From Methanocorpusculum sp. (GTDB lineage: Archaea > Halobacteriota > Methanomicrobia > Methanomicrobiales > Methanocorpusculaceae), in assembly GCA_017387505.1 (NCBI GenBank), contig JAFOFB010000001.1:62001-126000 (forward strand): DNA of 64,000 nucleotides. Reading direction: 5' to 3'. Below the pieces are notes generated by a model. It saw only the letters and a program-made list of their open reading frames with translations. It was not told the origin of the DNA and made no database searches. Within the stretch, counting starts at the first letter, position 1. The number at the start of each line of letters is the position of its first letter. Of this stretch, positions 7,131-16,993 are shown piece by piece. Position numbers and translations under genes: made by a program.

Positions 7131-10100
7131 TCAGTCTTCACTGAAATAAGCAGCAAGGGACTGGAAAAGACCCATCTCGAACTTCTCATCAAAGTTCTTG
7201 TAGAGACCATCTCCGATACGCTCTGCGTGTCCCATCTTACCAAGAACTCTTCCGTCCGGAGAAGTGATACCCTCGATTGCCAGAACAGAGTTGTTCGGGT
7301 TGAAGTGGATATCTGACGTCGGGTTGTTCTCGAGATCAACATACTGTGTTAAAACCTGACCGTTTGCGATTAACTCTGCAACAACTGCATCGTTTGCAAG
7401 GAATCTTCCCTCACCGTGAGAGATTGGAACTGCAAACACATCATCCACATTTACCTTCGACATCCACGGAGACTTAACAGATGCAGCTCTCACAGGCACA
7501 ATTCTGGACTGGTGGCGTCCGATTGTATTGAAGGTTAAAGTCGGAGAGTTCTCATCAGTATCGCAGATTTCACCGTACGGAACAAGTCCGAGCTTGATTA
7601 ATGCCTGGAATCCGTTGCAGATACCGCACATTAAACCATCTCTGTTCTTTAACAGGTCATGTACTGCGTTTTTGATTGTCTCGTTTCTGAAAAATGCAGT
7701 AATGAACTTTCCAGAACCGTCCGGCTCATCTCCTCCGGAGAATCCGCCCGGAATAAAGATTGCCTGAGAGCGGGAAACTGCCTCTGCGAACTTTTCTGCA
7801 GACTCGGCAATTCCTGCCGCGGTTAAGTTGTTGATAACGAAAATCTCCGGAACAGCTCCTGCTTTTGCGACTGCTTTTGCACTGTCGTACTCACAGTTGG
7901 TTCCAGGGAAGACCGGAATTAACACACGCGGGGTGTTGGTTCTAAACTTCGGGCGTGCCTTGTTTCTCTCGGTGTATGAAATCTTCTCAATTACATCTCC
8001 GCCCTGCTCGATGTTGCACGGGTAAACAGGTTCTAATACTCCTTCGTATGCCTCCTGAAGTTTCTCAAGAGAAACAGTTTCGCCATCGAATGTGAACTCG
8101 AACTTTTCGGTGGTCTCTCCGATAACAGTGCCTGCAGTTCCTTCTGCCATCTCTAAGATGAAAGAACCGTATGCATATCCGAAGAGCTCCTGAATGGAGA
8201 TTCCCTCAAAGGAAACACCAACACCGTTTCCAATAGCCGCCTTAAAGACCGCTTCTGCAACTCCGCCGAATGCAGGAGTACTGCATGAGAGAACCTTTCC
8301 ATCACGCATGAGTTTTGTAACCTCGGCAAAGACTTTGAGAAGAGACTCTGCTGTTGGGAGATTCTCCTCATCGTAATCCGGTCTAATCCAGCAGAGCTTG
8401 TGGCCTGCACCTTTGATGTCGTTGGAGATGATGTTTGCAATCTTTTCGGTGGTTACTGCAAACGAGACTAATGTCGGCGGGACATCGAGCTGTTCGAAAG
8501 AACCGCTCATAGAGTCCTTTCCGCCGATTGCACCAATGCCTAGTCCCATCTGTGCCTTGAAAGCACCAAGGAGTGCTGCTGCCGGCTTTCCCCAGCGTTT
8601 CGGGTTCTGTCCAAGCTTCTCGAAGAACTCCTGGAACGAGAGGTAAACATCAGTAAACTCTGCACCTGTTGCGACAAGCTTTGCGGCACTCTCGACAACT
8701 GCGAGGTAGGAGGCATGGTACGGACTCTTTTCTGCGATGTACGGGTTGTATCCCCATGCCATTAAGGAACAGTCCTCGGTGTCTCCCTTCTCAACAGAAA
8801 TCTTGTTTACCATTGCCTGAACCGGAGTCTGCTGATACTTTCCGCCAAACGGCATCAGAACAGTTCCGGAGCCGATGGTAGAATCGAAACGCTCGGAAAG
8901 ACCGCGTCTGGAACATGCATTGATGTCGGTAACAATTTTCTCCATGTTCTCGGCAAATCCGCCATCAACTTCGCGGAGGAATGCGGATGGTGCCTCCATC
9001 TCGATTTCGGTGTGTTTTGCAGCACCGTTGGAGTTTAAGAACTCACGGGAGATGTCAACAATCTTGTCTCCGTTCCAACGCATGATAAGCTGAGGTTCTT
9101 CAGTTACGCGGGCAACAATTGTTGCTTCGAGGTTTTCGGTTCTGGCGAGCTCGATGAATGCTTCTGCATCCTTTTCCTCGACAACAACAGCCATTCTCTC
9201 CTGAGATTCACTGATTGCAAGTTCAGTGCCGTCTAATCCGTCATACTTCTTTGGAACTGCGTTTAAGTCAATGTCAAGACCATCTGCGAGCTCTCCGATT
9301 GCAACAGATACTCCTCCTGCTCCAAAGTCATTACAGCGTTTGATTTTGGTGGATGCCTCAGGGTTTCTAAACAGACGCTGAATCTTTCTCTCTTCCGGTG
9401 CGTTTCCTTTCTGAACCTCGGAACCGCAGGTCTCAATCGATGATGCAGTATGTGATTTGGATGAACCGGTTGCTCCACCGCATCCGTCACGTCCTGTTCT
9501 TCCTCCAAGAAGAATTACAACATCGCCTGCAGCAGGAGTCTCGCGGCGGACATTGGCTGCCGGAGCAGCTCCAATGACAGCTCCAAGCTCCATGTGCTTT
9601 GCAATGTATCCTTCGTGATAGATTTCGTCAACGATTCCGGTTGCCAGACCAATCTGGTTTCCATATGAACTGTATCCGGCAGCAGCAGTTGATGCAATCT
9701 TTCTCTGCGGAAGTTTTCCTGGAAGAGTTTCAGCAATCGGTGTAAGCGGGTTTCCGGAACCGGTTAAACGCATTGCCGCATAGACATATGCTCTTCCGGA
9801 TAACGGGTCGCGGATCGCACCGCCAACACAGGTTGCAGCCCCTCCGAATGGTTCGATTTCTGTCGGGTGGTTGTGGGTTTCGTTCTTGAAAAGTAAAAGC
9901 CAGTCCTCGTCTTTTCCGTCAACGGTGATTGTAATCTTTACAGTACATGCGTTGATTTCGTCAGACTCATCGAGTTTGTCAAGCTGTCCGTTTGCCCGGA
10001 GATATTTTGCGGCAATGGTTCCCATATCCATTAAGGAGACAGGTTTTGTGCGGTTAAGCTCTTTTCTGACAGCTAAGTATTCATCGAATGCCTTCTGTAA

Positions 10101-10823
10101 AAGCGGGCTTTCGGTTTTGACGCTGTCGATTTCGGTTAAGAATGTGGTGTGTCTGCAGTGGTCCGACCAGTAGGTGTCAATCATCCTGATTTCAGTGATA
10201 GTCGGATTTCTTCCAATCTCTTTGAAGTAGCTCTGACAGAATGCAATGTCTGCGGCATCCATTGCAAGGCCGCGGGATTTTACAAAGTCAGAAAGACCTT
10301 CTGCATCAAGAGTGATGAAGCCTTCGATGATTTCGACTGCTTCCGGTTTTACATAGCATGCGGCTAAAGTTTCCGGCAGGTCTAAGGATGCTTCGCGGCT
10401 TTCGACAGGATTTATGAGGTAGTTTTTGATTGCAGCAAACTCTTCTTCAGAGATATCGCCTTTGACGATATAGACTTTGGCAGTCTTTACAGTCGGGCGT
10501 TCCTTCTGGCTGATTAACTGAATACACTCGGCAGCGGATGCAGCTCTCTGGTCGAACTGACCTGGAAGTGCTTCGATTGCAAAGATTCTTTCACCAAAAG
10601 CTGCCTCTGCAGTATCAGAGATGATGTCGAGCTGCGGTTCGGAAAAGACAGTTTTCTTTGCATATTCAAAGAGTGCCTCTTCGATGTTTTCGACATCATA
10701 GCGGTTTAGGAGCCTTACTGAGTCGATGTTTTTGATACCAAGTAAGGTACTGAGTTCATTTTTCAGGGCTGCCGCTTCGTTTGCGAGTTCAGGCTTTTTT
10801 TCTACAAAGATTCGATAGACCAT
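7131..10823 (-). CDS. purL: Phosphoribosylformylglycinamidine synthase, single-chain PurL
   Basis: A 1230-residue protein that converts FGAR, glutamine and ATP to FGAM in purine synthesis. It combines a PurS-like N-terminal domain (1-80), a linker with DTYWSDHCRHTTF (about 235), two AIRS-type ATP-binding halves (FKNETHNHPTEIEPFGGAA near 320; GGKDSMSGSF near 790), and a C-terminal class I glutaminase (FPGTNCEYDSA near 1000, GICNGFQALIKLG near 1090, ISHGEGRF near 1150). I chose the ATG reading MVYRIFVEKK because GGAGAG lies nine bases upstream. Most archaea use separate PurS, PurQ and small PurL, so the one-chain form suggests bacterial acquisition. Confidence 0.95.
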   Translation of the reverse strand: MVYRIFVEKKPELANEAAALKNELSTLLGIKNIDSVRLLNRYDVENIEEALFEYAKKTVFSEPQLDIISDTAEAAFGERIFAIEALPGQFDQRAASAAECIQLISQKERPTVKTAKVYIVKGDISEEEFAAIKNYLINPVESREASLDLPETLAACYVKPEAVEIIEGFITLDAEGLSDFVKSRGLAMDAADIAFCQSYFKEIGRNPTITEIRMIDTYWSDHCRHTTFLTEIDSVKTESPLLQKAFDEYLAVRKELNRTKPVSLMDMGTIAAKYLRANGQLDKLDESDEINACTVKITITVDGKDEDWLLLFKNETHNHPTEIEPFGGAATCVGGAIRDPLSGRAYVYAAMRLTGSGNPLTPIAETLPGKLPQRKIASTAAAGYSSYGNQIGLATGIVDEIYHEGYIAKHMELGAVIGAAPAANVRRETPAAGDVVILLGGRTGRDGCGGATGSSKSHTASSIETCGSEVQKGNAPEERKIQRLFRNPEASTKIKRCNDFGAGGVSVAIGELADGLDIDLNAVPKKYDGLDGTELAISESQERMAVVVEEKDAEAFIELARTENLEATIVARVTEEPQLIMRWNGDKIVDISREFLNSNGAAKHTEIEMEAPSAFLREVDGGFAENMEKIVTDINACSRRGLSERFDSTIGSGTVLMPFGGKYQQTPVQAMVNKISVEKGDTEDCSLMAWGYNPYIAEKSPYHASYLAVVESAAKLVATGAEFTDVYLSFQEFFEKLGQNPKRWGKPAAALLGAFKAQMGLGIGAIGGKDSMSGSFEQLDVPPTLVSFAVTTEKIANIISNDIKGAGHKLCWIRPDYDEENLPTAESLLKVFAEVTKLMRDGKVLSCSTPAFGGVAEAVFKAAIGNGVGVSFEGISIQELFGYAYGSFILEMAEGTAGTVIGETTEKFEFTFDGETVSLEKLQEAYEGVLEPVYPCNIEQGGDVIEKISYTERNKARPKFRTNTPRVLIPVFPGTNCEYDSAKAVAKAGAVPEIFVINNLTAAGIAESAEKFAEAVSRSQAIFIPGGFSGGDEPDGSGKFITAFFRNETIKNAVHDLLKNRDGLMCGICNGFQALIKLGLVPYGEICDTDENSPTLTFNTIGRHQSRIVPVRAASVKSPWMSKVNVDDVFAVPISHGEGRFLANDAVVAELIANGQVLTQYVDLENNPTSDIHFNPNNSVLAIEGITSPDGRVLGKMGHAERIGDGLYKNFDEKFEMGLFQSLAAYFSED

Positions 10824-11035
10824 ATTCTTTCTCTCCGGGAGGGATGCAGACAATTCAAGAATAGGTATACTATTGGTTGTCCTGCGATTTAATAGTAGGG
10901 AGCATGAACGCACAAACAGGCAAATGCAGGAGAGACATTACCACGGTTTTTCCACGGAAAGCACAGCAACTATTTTTCAATTCAGATTGGAGCCACGCAG
11001 AAAATCAGCAGAAAAAAAAGAGTTTTGTTGGTTGT

Positions 11036-11605
11036 TTATGCAAAGAGGTTTGCAACGAACTTCATCGAGAAGATGAAGACAAACGGCAGGAAAATCCATC
11101 CGATAACCGGAATCAGCACTGCGATGGAACCAAGGATTGCAACAACGATGAAGAAGACTAATACGGATAAGATGTACTGATCCCATCCGATCTTCTTAAT
11201 CTTTGCAAAGTGGTCGCCGAATGCAAATGCTGCACCGAATCCCTTCTGTGCGAATGCATACTCTGCCGGGATTAAAATGAGCACGAATGCAATGGTAACG
11301 ATTAAAGAGATAATAGAGCCAACTAATCCAAGACCGCCGACAAGAACATCAACGATTGCCGGAATAATCATGTAGATAATGCCGATAATACAGAGGAGTA
11401 AACCGTCAATGAAAGCCTTGCCGATGTTTTTAACGACCGGTTCTTCTCCGCGGTAGATTTTCAGATAGATACCATTTCCGATTAAGTTTACAATCGGAAT
11501 GATGGTTACGATGATAAGAAGAAGCCAGTTGAGCCACTTGCCAATCAGGCTGTCTTTTGCAAATCCAAAGGATTTGCCGAGATTGTCTCCAATTCCAATA
11601 GACAT
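11036..11605 (-). CDS. DUF4013-type membrane protein
   Basis: A 189-residue membrane protein with about five hydrophobic segments. It has a repeated architecture in which a polar DNLGKSFGFAKD or FGDHFAKIKKIGWDQY stretch precedes paired helices. This pattern fits the DUF4013 family common in methanogens. Function is unknown. It stands alone, with purL downstream on the same strand after a gap of more than 200 bases. The ATG at 11605 begins MSIGIGDNLG. Confidence 0.7.
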   Translation of the reverse strand: MSIGIGDNLGKSFGFAKDSLIGKWLNWLLLIIVTIIPIVNLIGNGIYLKIYRGEEPVVKNIGKAFIDGLLLCIIGIIYMIIPAIVDVLVGGLGLVGSIISLIVTIAFVLILIPAEYAFAQKGFGAAFAFGDHFAKIKKIGWDQYILSVLVFFIVVAILGSIAVLIPVIGWIFLPFVFIFSMKFVANLFA

Positions 11606-11723
11606 TTATATCACCAATTTTGTGATATTGTAACATAAGAGTTGAGAATATAAAAAAGTATCCCAGCAACAATCTCAAATATGCCCCTGATTTCAAATCA
11701 GAGGGTGAAAAATATAGTTGAGG

Positions 11724-12911
11724 TCAGTACTTAACTTTCCTGTAAACAGGCTGACCGTTTTTGATACTATCTGCTTCAGCCTCTTCCTGCATAATCTTTT
11801 CAAGACGCCTGGCTTCCATCTTCTTCTGGAATTTTGGACGCAGATAGATACCAAGGAAAGCAACTAAAAGACCTCCGATGGTCATACTGATAATTGCCAT
11901 AATTCCCTCGGTTGAAGTGAACGGGAACGGTTCAAGCGGAGAGATTGCAAGGAAGTAAATCATGAATCCATAGCTTAAAAGCCCGATTGAAACCGCAAAG
12001 AACGGGACAACAAACATCCGGTAAAGCGTTTCCGGATTGTTCTGAGCTGAATCAATGATTTTTCCGGCAACAGCCACGAGACAGGCTATGATAAACCATA
12101 GACACGAACCGAACAGGAACGTGATGAAATTATAGATGAAACTTACGTTCCCGGTGTCCGGGTAGTAGGTCACAATACTCATCAGACCGGAAACAAATCC
12201 TGCAACGATTAAAATGCCGGCTCCAAGATAAGAGATAGCAGACATTCTTCCATTCTTCAAAGAGTCAACCAGACCATGATAGAACATCGAGAAGTAGTCA
12301 TCGATACCAAATCCTTTGAAGAGGAGATAAAGACCGATGATTGCCAAAACCACAAGGAGTGCAGAAATTCCAGGGAGGAACAGTGCTGCCAGTGCTGCTA
12401 AGAGAAGAAGACCTCCAAGCGGCACAAGGAAAGTGCGGGCAATCTTTGGATCGTTCATCAGTTTTTTGATGATATAGTAGGTTCCTTCGATGTTTGGAAG
12501 CTGCTTGATTACCACGCGAACTATTCCTGCGATTTTAAGTCTTGACTGTATGATTGGAAGGATATATTCATCCTCTGCCCCGTCTGAGATGAGAATACAC
12601 TCGGTGACACCTGTTTTTTCGATGACCTCTTCTAAAAGATCGGCGATTCTTCTGTCACCTTCGAGCAGATTCAAATGGTTTCCGGAGATTACTGCAACCT
12701 CGACGTCTTCGCCTTTCGCAAGCTGATCGTCATAGGTTTTAATTGCCTGGAAAATAGCGTTGGTATCTGAATCCTCGGGGTCTGCCGTTCCAAGTTTTAC
12801 GGCCGCCTCAAGACAGGCCTCACGCCCAATAGCAGGAGTGGTTACTCCTGCCTTATATCCTACATCGTCATCTCTGTCGACGCTGAGAATAAGAGTTCGT
12901 GGCGTATTCAT
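11724..12911 (-). CDS. DUF373 family membrane protein
   Basis: A 395-residue protein whose soluble N-terminal half (1-150) has LILSVDRDDDVGYKAG, VAVISGNHLN and CILISDGAEDEYILP. These are typical of the archaeal DUF373 family and suggest a nucleotide- or metal-binding alpha/beta fold. The C-terminal half has about six or seven membrane helices and a charged tail (KFQKKMEARRLEKIMQEEAE). The reaction and partners are unknown. It is followed by the DUF4013 protein on the same strand and preceded by the Thg1-like gene, but with gaps that suggest separate transcripts. Confidence 0.78.
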   Translation of the reverse strand: MNTPRTLILSVDRDDDVGYKAGVTTPAIGREACLEAAVKLGTADPEDSDTNAIFQAIKTYDDQLAKGEDVEVAVISGNHLNLLEGDRRIADLLEEVIEKTGVTECILISDGAEDEYILPIIQSRLKIAGIVRVVIKQLPNIEGTYYIIKKLMNDPKIARTFLVPLGGLLLLAALAALFLPGISALLVVLAIIGLYLLFKGFGIDDYFSMFYHGLVDSLKNGRMSAISYLGAGILIVAGFVSGLMSIVTYYPDTGNVSFIYNFITFLFGSCLWFIIACLVAVAGKIIDSAQNNPETLYRMFVVPFFAVSIGLLSYGFMIYFLAISPLEPFPFTSTEGIMAIISMTIGGLLVAFLGIYLRPKFQKKMEARRLEKIMQEEAEADSIKNGQPVYRKVKY

Positions 12912-12938
12912 TCTGTATTACCTTTTGATTCTGAATCG

Positions 12939-13685
12939 TTATATATCTGTGGTGGGAGATATTTTTTCGTTAATCCATTTCCGTCCTGATTCGGTTTTGA
13001 ACAGAGGAAGGTCTTTGTCGACTACAGCTATGTTTCTTGTAACAGGAGCGGAGTCTCCTGTTTTGGGGTTGTAGCCCATCTTTTCGATTTTACCTCTGTA
13101 AATGGCAATACCGCGCCTCTGCCAGGCAGGAGTTGCCGCGAGGTTTATGCCGTTTGAAAAGGCAAGTTCGTGAAGAGCTCCGGCGTTCATTCCATCAAGT
13201 TTTCTCTGTGCCTGAGTGCCGGAAAGCCCGCTGTCTGTTAAGAGCTTCTGGCAGTAACCGTTTATGTGGTTTCTCCAGGCCTCAGCCTGACGCCATGCAA
13301 GATATGCAGGGAGCTGGTCCTTTGCAATCGGTACAATTCTTGCATCAAAGGATATCGGGGCTTTCACATCCGCATAAAGTGTGAAGGCTGATGCGGCATG
13401 GGCAGCCGCGACTGATACGAGTTTTTCGACACGGCAGTCGAAGACTGGGTTTTGCATAAAGATGCTGATTTCATCAGAGAACGTGTAGATAAAATCAGGC
13501 GATAGACCGCTTTCGCTAAAGAGCGATTCAGCAGTTTTTACAAAACATGCGGAAAAACAATCATCAAACGGTTTTTCGTACCCTGATGTGAACGTATGAA
13601 ACGCTCTCCCGTCAAGACGAAGTACGAATGGAAGAGTTGTTGTGAGACGAGAGTATATCTCACGATTCTTCATTTCGTTGTACAA
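12939..13685 (-). CDS. thg1: tRNA(His) guanylyltransferase-like 3'-5' polymerase (Thg1 family)
   Basis: About 248 residues. The N-terminus has LPFVLRLDGRAFHTFT, with the first metal-binding aspartate, and YTFSDEISIFM near 70, with the second metal-binding motif. Both belong to the palm-like catalytic core of Thg1, which adds nucleotides to RNA 5' ends. Archaeal forms repair tRNA 5' ends or add G-1 to tRNA-His. Two starts are possible. A TTG at 13685 has GGAG five bases upstream within the end of the PRC-barrel gene. The first ATG at 13673 lacks a ribosome site. I prefer the TTG. It follows the PRC-barrel gene by two bases, so they are co-transcribed. Confidence 0.88.
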   Translation of the reverse strand: MYNEMKNREIYSRLTTTLPFVLRLDGRAFHTFTSGYEKPFDDCFSACFVKTAESLFSESGLSPDFIYTFSDEISIFMQNPVFDCRVEKLVSVAAAHAASAFTLYADVKAPISFDARIVPIAKDQLPAYLAWRQAEAWRNHINGYCQKLLTDSGLSGTQAQRKLDGMNAGALHELAFSNGINLAATPAWQRRGIAIYRGKIEKMGYNPKTGDSAPVTRNIAVVDKDLPLFKTESGRKWINEKISPTTDI

Positions 13686-13687
13686 AT

Positions 13688-13957
13688 TTACTCCAGAGAT
13701 GAGTCTTCCGCGGATCTGAAAGCTCCCGGGATGTGACGGACTAAGATAATGTCTCCAACTTCCTTTACGATGCGGTACGGAATGATTACTCCGGTGTAGT
13801 TCTTTGTGTCAATTGCATCACGGTTGACATTTGTAAGGGCGAGGCTGCTTACCTTTTTATTTGTGACATCAAGGACGACGTCCTCTACTTTACCCAGATA
13901 GACTGCTTTGTCAGAATAAACGTTCATGCCGAAAAGCTGTGAGATCTGCCACTTCAT
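13688..13957 (-). CDS. PRC-barrel domain protein
   Basis: An 89-residue protein consisting of one PRC-barrel domain. It has MKWQISQLFGMNVYSDKAVYLGKVEDVVLDV followed by beta strands ending in GVIIPYRIVKEVGDIILVR (described in parts). Such small archaeal PRC-barrel proteins are thought to bind RNA or partner proteins, by analogy with the PRC domain of RimM; no specific role is established. It is the first gene of a two-gene unit with the Thg1-like enzyme, consistent with an RNA-processing context. Confidence 0.8.
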   Translation of the reverse strand: MKWQISQLFGMNVYSDKAVYLGKVEDVVLDVTNKKVSSLALTNVNRDAIDTKNYTGVIIPYRIVKEVGDIILVRHIPGAFRSAEDSSLE

Positions 13958-14072
13958 AGTACTGATTCATATTTAACTTCAGATATAAATAGATTCCTAT
14001 GATTTGTGCCATCCTCTTCAGAGGGTGAAACAAACATATTAACAATCTATAAGACCAATATAGATAGACTAC

Positions 14073-14516
14073 ATGATAACCATCCGGAATTTTGAAGACA
14101 GCGACCATCATTCTTTATGTGAGCTTGACGCTCCGCTGTTTTCCGGCATGGGAGGTCCGATTCTTTTCCGCCACATTCAGGAGATTTTCGGAAATCTGTT
14201 TTTTGTTGCAGAGTGCAATGGAAAAATTATCGGATATATTTTAGGCGGAATCCACCTTGAGGATAAGACAAGAGGCAAACTTATCAGAATCTGGGTTGGA
14301 AACGGATATCAGAGAAAGGACTGTGGAACCAAACTCACAGAGGCTCTTTTCGGAAAGATGAGAGAGCTTGGTGTAAAAAGCGTTCACTTAACTGTTGCAG
14401 AGGACAATATCCCGGCCCTTTCATTCTACAAAAAAATCGGATTCATTCAGACAGACGCAAGGGAGAATTACTTCTACCCGGATATTCCGCGTCTTATGCT
14501 TGAAAAGATGTTATAA
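14073..14516 (+). CDS. GNAT family N-acetyltransferase
   Basis: A 147-residue single GNAT domain. Strand/helix landmarks are IRNFEDSDHHSLCEL at the start, AECNGKIIGYILGG near 50, then IWVGNGYQRKDCGTKLTEAL (acetyl-CoA pyrophosphate loop, slightly divergent from Q/RxxGxG/A) and AEDNIPALSFYKKIGF near 115. The substrate cannot be told; the RimI-like C-terminus suggests protein N-termini or small amines. It is convergent with the next gene and overlaps it by six bases. Confidence 0.82.
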   Translation: MITIRNFEDSDHHSLCELDAPLFSGMGGPILFRHIQEIFGNLFFVAECNGKIIGYILGGIHLEDKTRGKLIRIWVGNGYQRKDCGTKLTEALFGKMRELGVKSVHLTVAEDNIPALSFYKKIGFIQTDARENYFYPDIPRLMLEKML

Positions 14517-14990
14517 GAGAGTATCTCCCTTTTTCTTTTCGAAACGGGAGAGTACGCTTTTTTTCAAATCAATTGCTGCCTCTTTAAGCGGTACGGTAAA
14601 GACAAACTTCGGGACATCAGCATATCCGTGAAGTCCTATTACGACATACACAGGATATCCCTCCTTTTTTTCCCAGTCGAGAAGTTTTGCATAGGTCTCT
14701 TCCGTTGTCCACGGAAGGTATGCCTCTCCGTCTTCTCCAATAAACATCTGACTGCGGTAACAGGTTACAATGTCGAACCGTTTCTCGTCCTTGTTTCGAA
14801 GGGCGATTAAATCCGGTTCTCCAAGTTTCCTGTCTTCGCGTGATGCACATGAATAGGCACTTCCAAGCCTGTTTTCGATGTACATCCTAAAAGCAGCGGT
14901 AACTGCGGGGTTTGTGTCGTCTGGTTTGTCATCCGGGTCAGGATACCAGACGCCAAGCGCCCGCTCAATGTTGCCGAGGAATTTTTTCAT
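14511..14990 (-). CDS. Uncharacterised protein, possibly nuclease-like
   Basis: A 159-residue soluble protein directly downstream of glutamine synthetase, with start and stop touching (no gap). SREDRKLGEPDLIALRNKDE followed by FDIVTCYRSQMFIG resembles the D...(E/x)xK strand pattern of restriction-endonuclease-like folds. The lysine of the motif is replaced, so this is only a suggestion. No signal peptide or membrane segment. The tight spacing suggests co-transcription with glnA. Confidence 0.55.
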   Translation of the reverse strand: MKKFLGNIERALGVWYPDPDDKPDDTNPAVTAAFRMYIENRLGSAYSCASREDRKLGEPDLIALRNKDEKRFDIVTCYRSQMFIGEDGEAYLPWTTEETYAKLLDWEKKEGYPVYVVIGLHGYADVPKFVFTVPLKEAAIDLKKSVLSRFEKKKGDTLL

Positions 14991-16472
14991 TTATGCTACG
15001 TGGACGTACTTATCAACGAGTTCGGCGAACTTCTCTTCGTTGCCGAGTAAGCTGTCGGATAAGCCTTTGTCTCCGTATGCCTTGAGTTTCTTAATCTGGG
15101 AGTCGATGACTCCTGCCGGGAAGATGCCGTCTCTTTCGAAGAGTGCACGCTTTGCGTCAAGGACATCTGCGGACTCGTCACAGCAGGTTGGAAGCTGGTC
15201 GAGGGTTGCAAGGAAGTCTTTGTATGCCGGGTCAAAGATGTTTCCGGATGCATAGAGTTTGTCTGCGAGCTCTAAGGCATTGTTCATCTCAAGTCCGTGC
15301 ATTGCTCCCATGATTAATGCTGCAACAGTTTCGTAGAGGTCTGCAGAACCGTCTGCTACACGGTACTCGAAGGTCTGCTTGCAAATCTTGTCTGCCTTTC
15401 TCTTGAGGTCGAAGTTTGCTTCTGCTGCCATGTCGGAGGAACCGGTCCATCCAAGCGGGACACGGACTACGACGGAGCGGTTTCTGTCTCCCCAGCAGAT
15501 GTAGGTTGGTGCTTCCTGGTGTGGGACTAAGCGGAGGTAGGAGGTCGGGATGGTGTTTCCGAATGCGGTTACTGCATCTCCGACGTCGAGGATTCCGGCA
15601 ATCATGCGCTTTGCGATGTCAGATAAGACTCCGTCTTTAATCATAACGTTCTTGCCGTTCTTCTCTGCCATCATGTGGAAGTGCATTCCAGAGCCTGCCT
15701 TGCCGACGGTAATCTTTGGTGCGTAGGAAACAGTGACGCCATACTGGTTTCCAAGGTTTCTGAGAATCCACTTTGCGAGGATGAGCTCTTCTACTGCGAG
15801 TCTCGGGTCAACCGGGAGGAACTCGATTTCGTGCTGTTCGTAGTAGAGTCCGTCTTTGGTGAAGCATCCGACTTCAGAGTGGCCGTACTTGATTTTTCCG
15901 CCTGCTCTTGCGATTAAGCGCATTGCTTCAACTCTCATCTCTTCGAACTTGCAGAACGGGGCAGATTCGTGGTATCCCTTCTGGTCACGTCCCGGGTAGA
16001 AGTCATCCTGGTCACAGATGACGTAGTATTCAAGTTCTCCTAAGCACTTGAAGTCCATTCCGGTGTTCTTGCGGAATGCTGCTGCTGCCTGGGTTAAGAT
16101 GTACTCAGGTGCAGAGGCGAGCGGTTTTCCAGTGTTGTCGTAGTAAGAACAGAGGATTCCAAGGGTTGGGGTCTCTGCGAACGGGTCAACGAATGCGGTT
16201 GCGTAGCGCGGGATGACGTATAAGTCAGAGCTTCCTGCTTCGATGAACGGGAAGATGTTACTGCCGTCAACACGCTCTCCGTCAGAGAGAATAGTGTCTA
16301 AGTATTCTTTGGAAGATATGACGAAGTTCAGTGTCTTGAGTTTTCCATCGGCTGCTGCGTAGTGGAAGTTTACCATTTCGATGGCGTTTTCTTCGCAGAA
16401 GCGAATGATATCGTCCTTGGTGAAGTACTCTGGACTCTTTTTCAGGAACTGTACTAAGTCGTTAGGATTCAT
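14991..16472 (-). CDS. glnA: Glutamine synthetase
   Basis: About 493 residues. The active-site motifs are all present: LGELEYYVI, HSEVGCFTKDGLYYEQHEIEF, GKAGSGMHFHM, NRSVVVRVP and FEYRVADGSADLY. It should make glutamine from glutamate, ammonia and ATP. I start at the ATG at 16472 because GAGG lies five bases upstream. A further ATG seven codons earlier (16493) has no ribosome site but would suit a nearly leaderless transcript from the TATA box at about 16524-16533. It is somewhat longer and more divergent than typical archaeal GlnA and may be of a different subgroup. Confidence 0.88.
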   Translation of the reverse strand: MNPNDLVQFLKKSPEYFTKDDIIRFCEENAIEMVNFHYAAADGKLKTLNFVISSKEYLDTILSDGERVDGSNIFPFIEAGSSDLYVIPRYATAFVDPFAETPTLGILCSYYDNTGKPLASAPEYILTQAAAAFRKNTGMDFKCLGELEYYVICDQDDFYPGRDQKGYHESAPFCKFEEMRVEAMRLIARAGGKIKYGHSEVGCFTKDGLYYEQHEIEFLPVDPRLAVEELILAKWILRNLGNQYGVTVSYAPKITVGKAGSGMHFHMMAEKNGKNVMIKDGVLSDIAKRMIAGILDVGDAVTAFGNTIPTSYLRLVPHQEAPTYICWGDRNRSVVVRVPLGWTGSSDMAAEANFDLKRKADKICKQTFEYRVADGSADLYETVAALIMGAMHGLEMNNALELADKLYASGNIFDPAYKDFLATLDQLPTCCDESADVLDAKRALFERDGIFPAGVIDSQIKKLKAYGDKGLSDSLLGNEEKFAELVDKYVHVA

Positions 16473-16599
16473 CAGAACCTCGGCGTCGTTCATAATGTTT
16501 AATTATTTTTGCTGTATTAGGATAAAATATCTGTGATGGGTATTGAGAGGGAGGGGTGTTTTGGTTTGGGTTTTGGTTGATTTTCTTTTGAGTGGATCT

Positions 16600-16993
16600 G
16601 ACAGCCCGCCTGGGCGACTGCTTATCGCGTCGCCCTATTCGGCGGGGCAATCTTAAAGGAGAACTATTCTTTTTTCAGATTTAGTTTGGGCTGTGTCTGC
16701 TCTTTTTCTGTTTTTCCGTCGGGCTAAAAATATCCGACTGCTCCATCGCCTTCGGCTCATTCCGACTAACCGTCGGAATTTCGCCTGCATGCTCGGCGCA
16801 CTCGTCTATTTTCCCACGCCCTCCTTAATAGCGTGAAAGAGAGCGGGGCACAGGCGTTTACCCGCGAGAGGATAACCTCGTCGGTCTGTTTGCTCGGTAG
16901 ACCTCGCTCCCATCCCGCCAAGGATATCGTCTCGCGGTTTACACGCCAGCTATGTAAGCCCGCCTGGTTTCCCGGTTGGCTTCGGAGCGAAGT
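16600..16993 (+). ncRNA. GC-rich structured element upstream of GxxExxY gene, left copy
   Basis: A non-coding stretch clearly richer in G and C than its surroundings. In order it contains: a nested hairpin (CCCGCC 16605-16610 with GGCGGG 16641-16646, enclosing GGCGAC 16613-16618 with GTCGCC 16629-16634); conserved block A (16733-16758); a perfect hairpin ATTCCGAC/GTCGGAAT (16759-16779); block B (16791-16807); block C GCGGGGCACAGGC (16843-16855); and a long-range helix (CCGCGAGA 16862-16869 with TCTCGCGG 16930-16937). It ends at the ribosome site of the GxxExxY gene. The inverted right copy (24743-25110) shares block A at 25 of 26 bases and the same order, with two helices preserved by compensatory changes. 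Whether it acts as RNA or DNA, and on which strand, is not shown. Confidence 0.6.

Noticed and set aside
15416-15917. Plus-strand frames antisense to glutamine synthetase
   Set aside because: They are shadows of a strongly conserved gene, without ribosome sites or recognisable domains.
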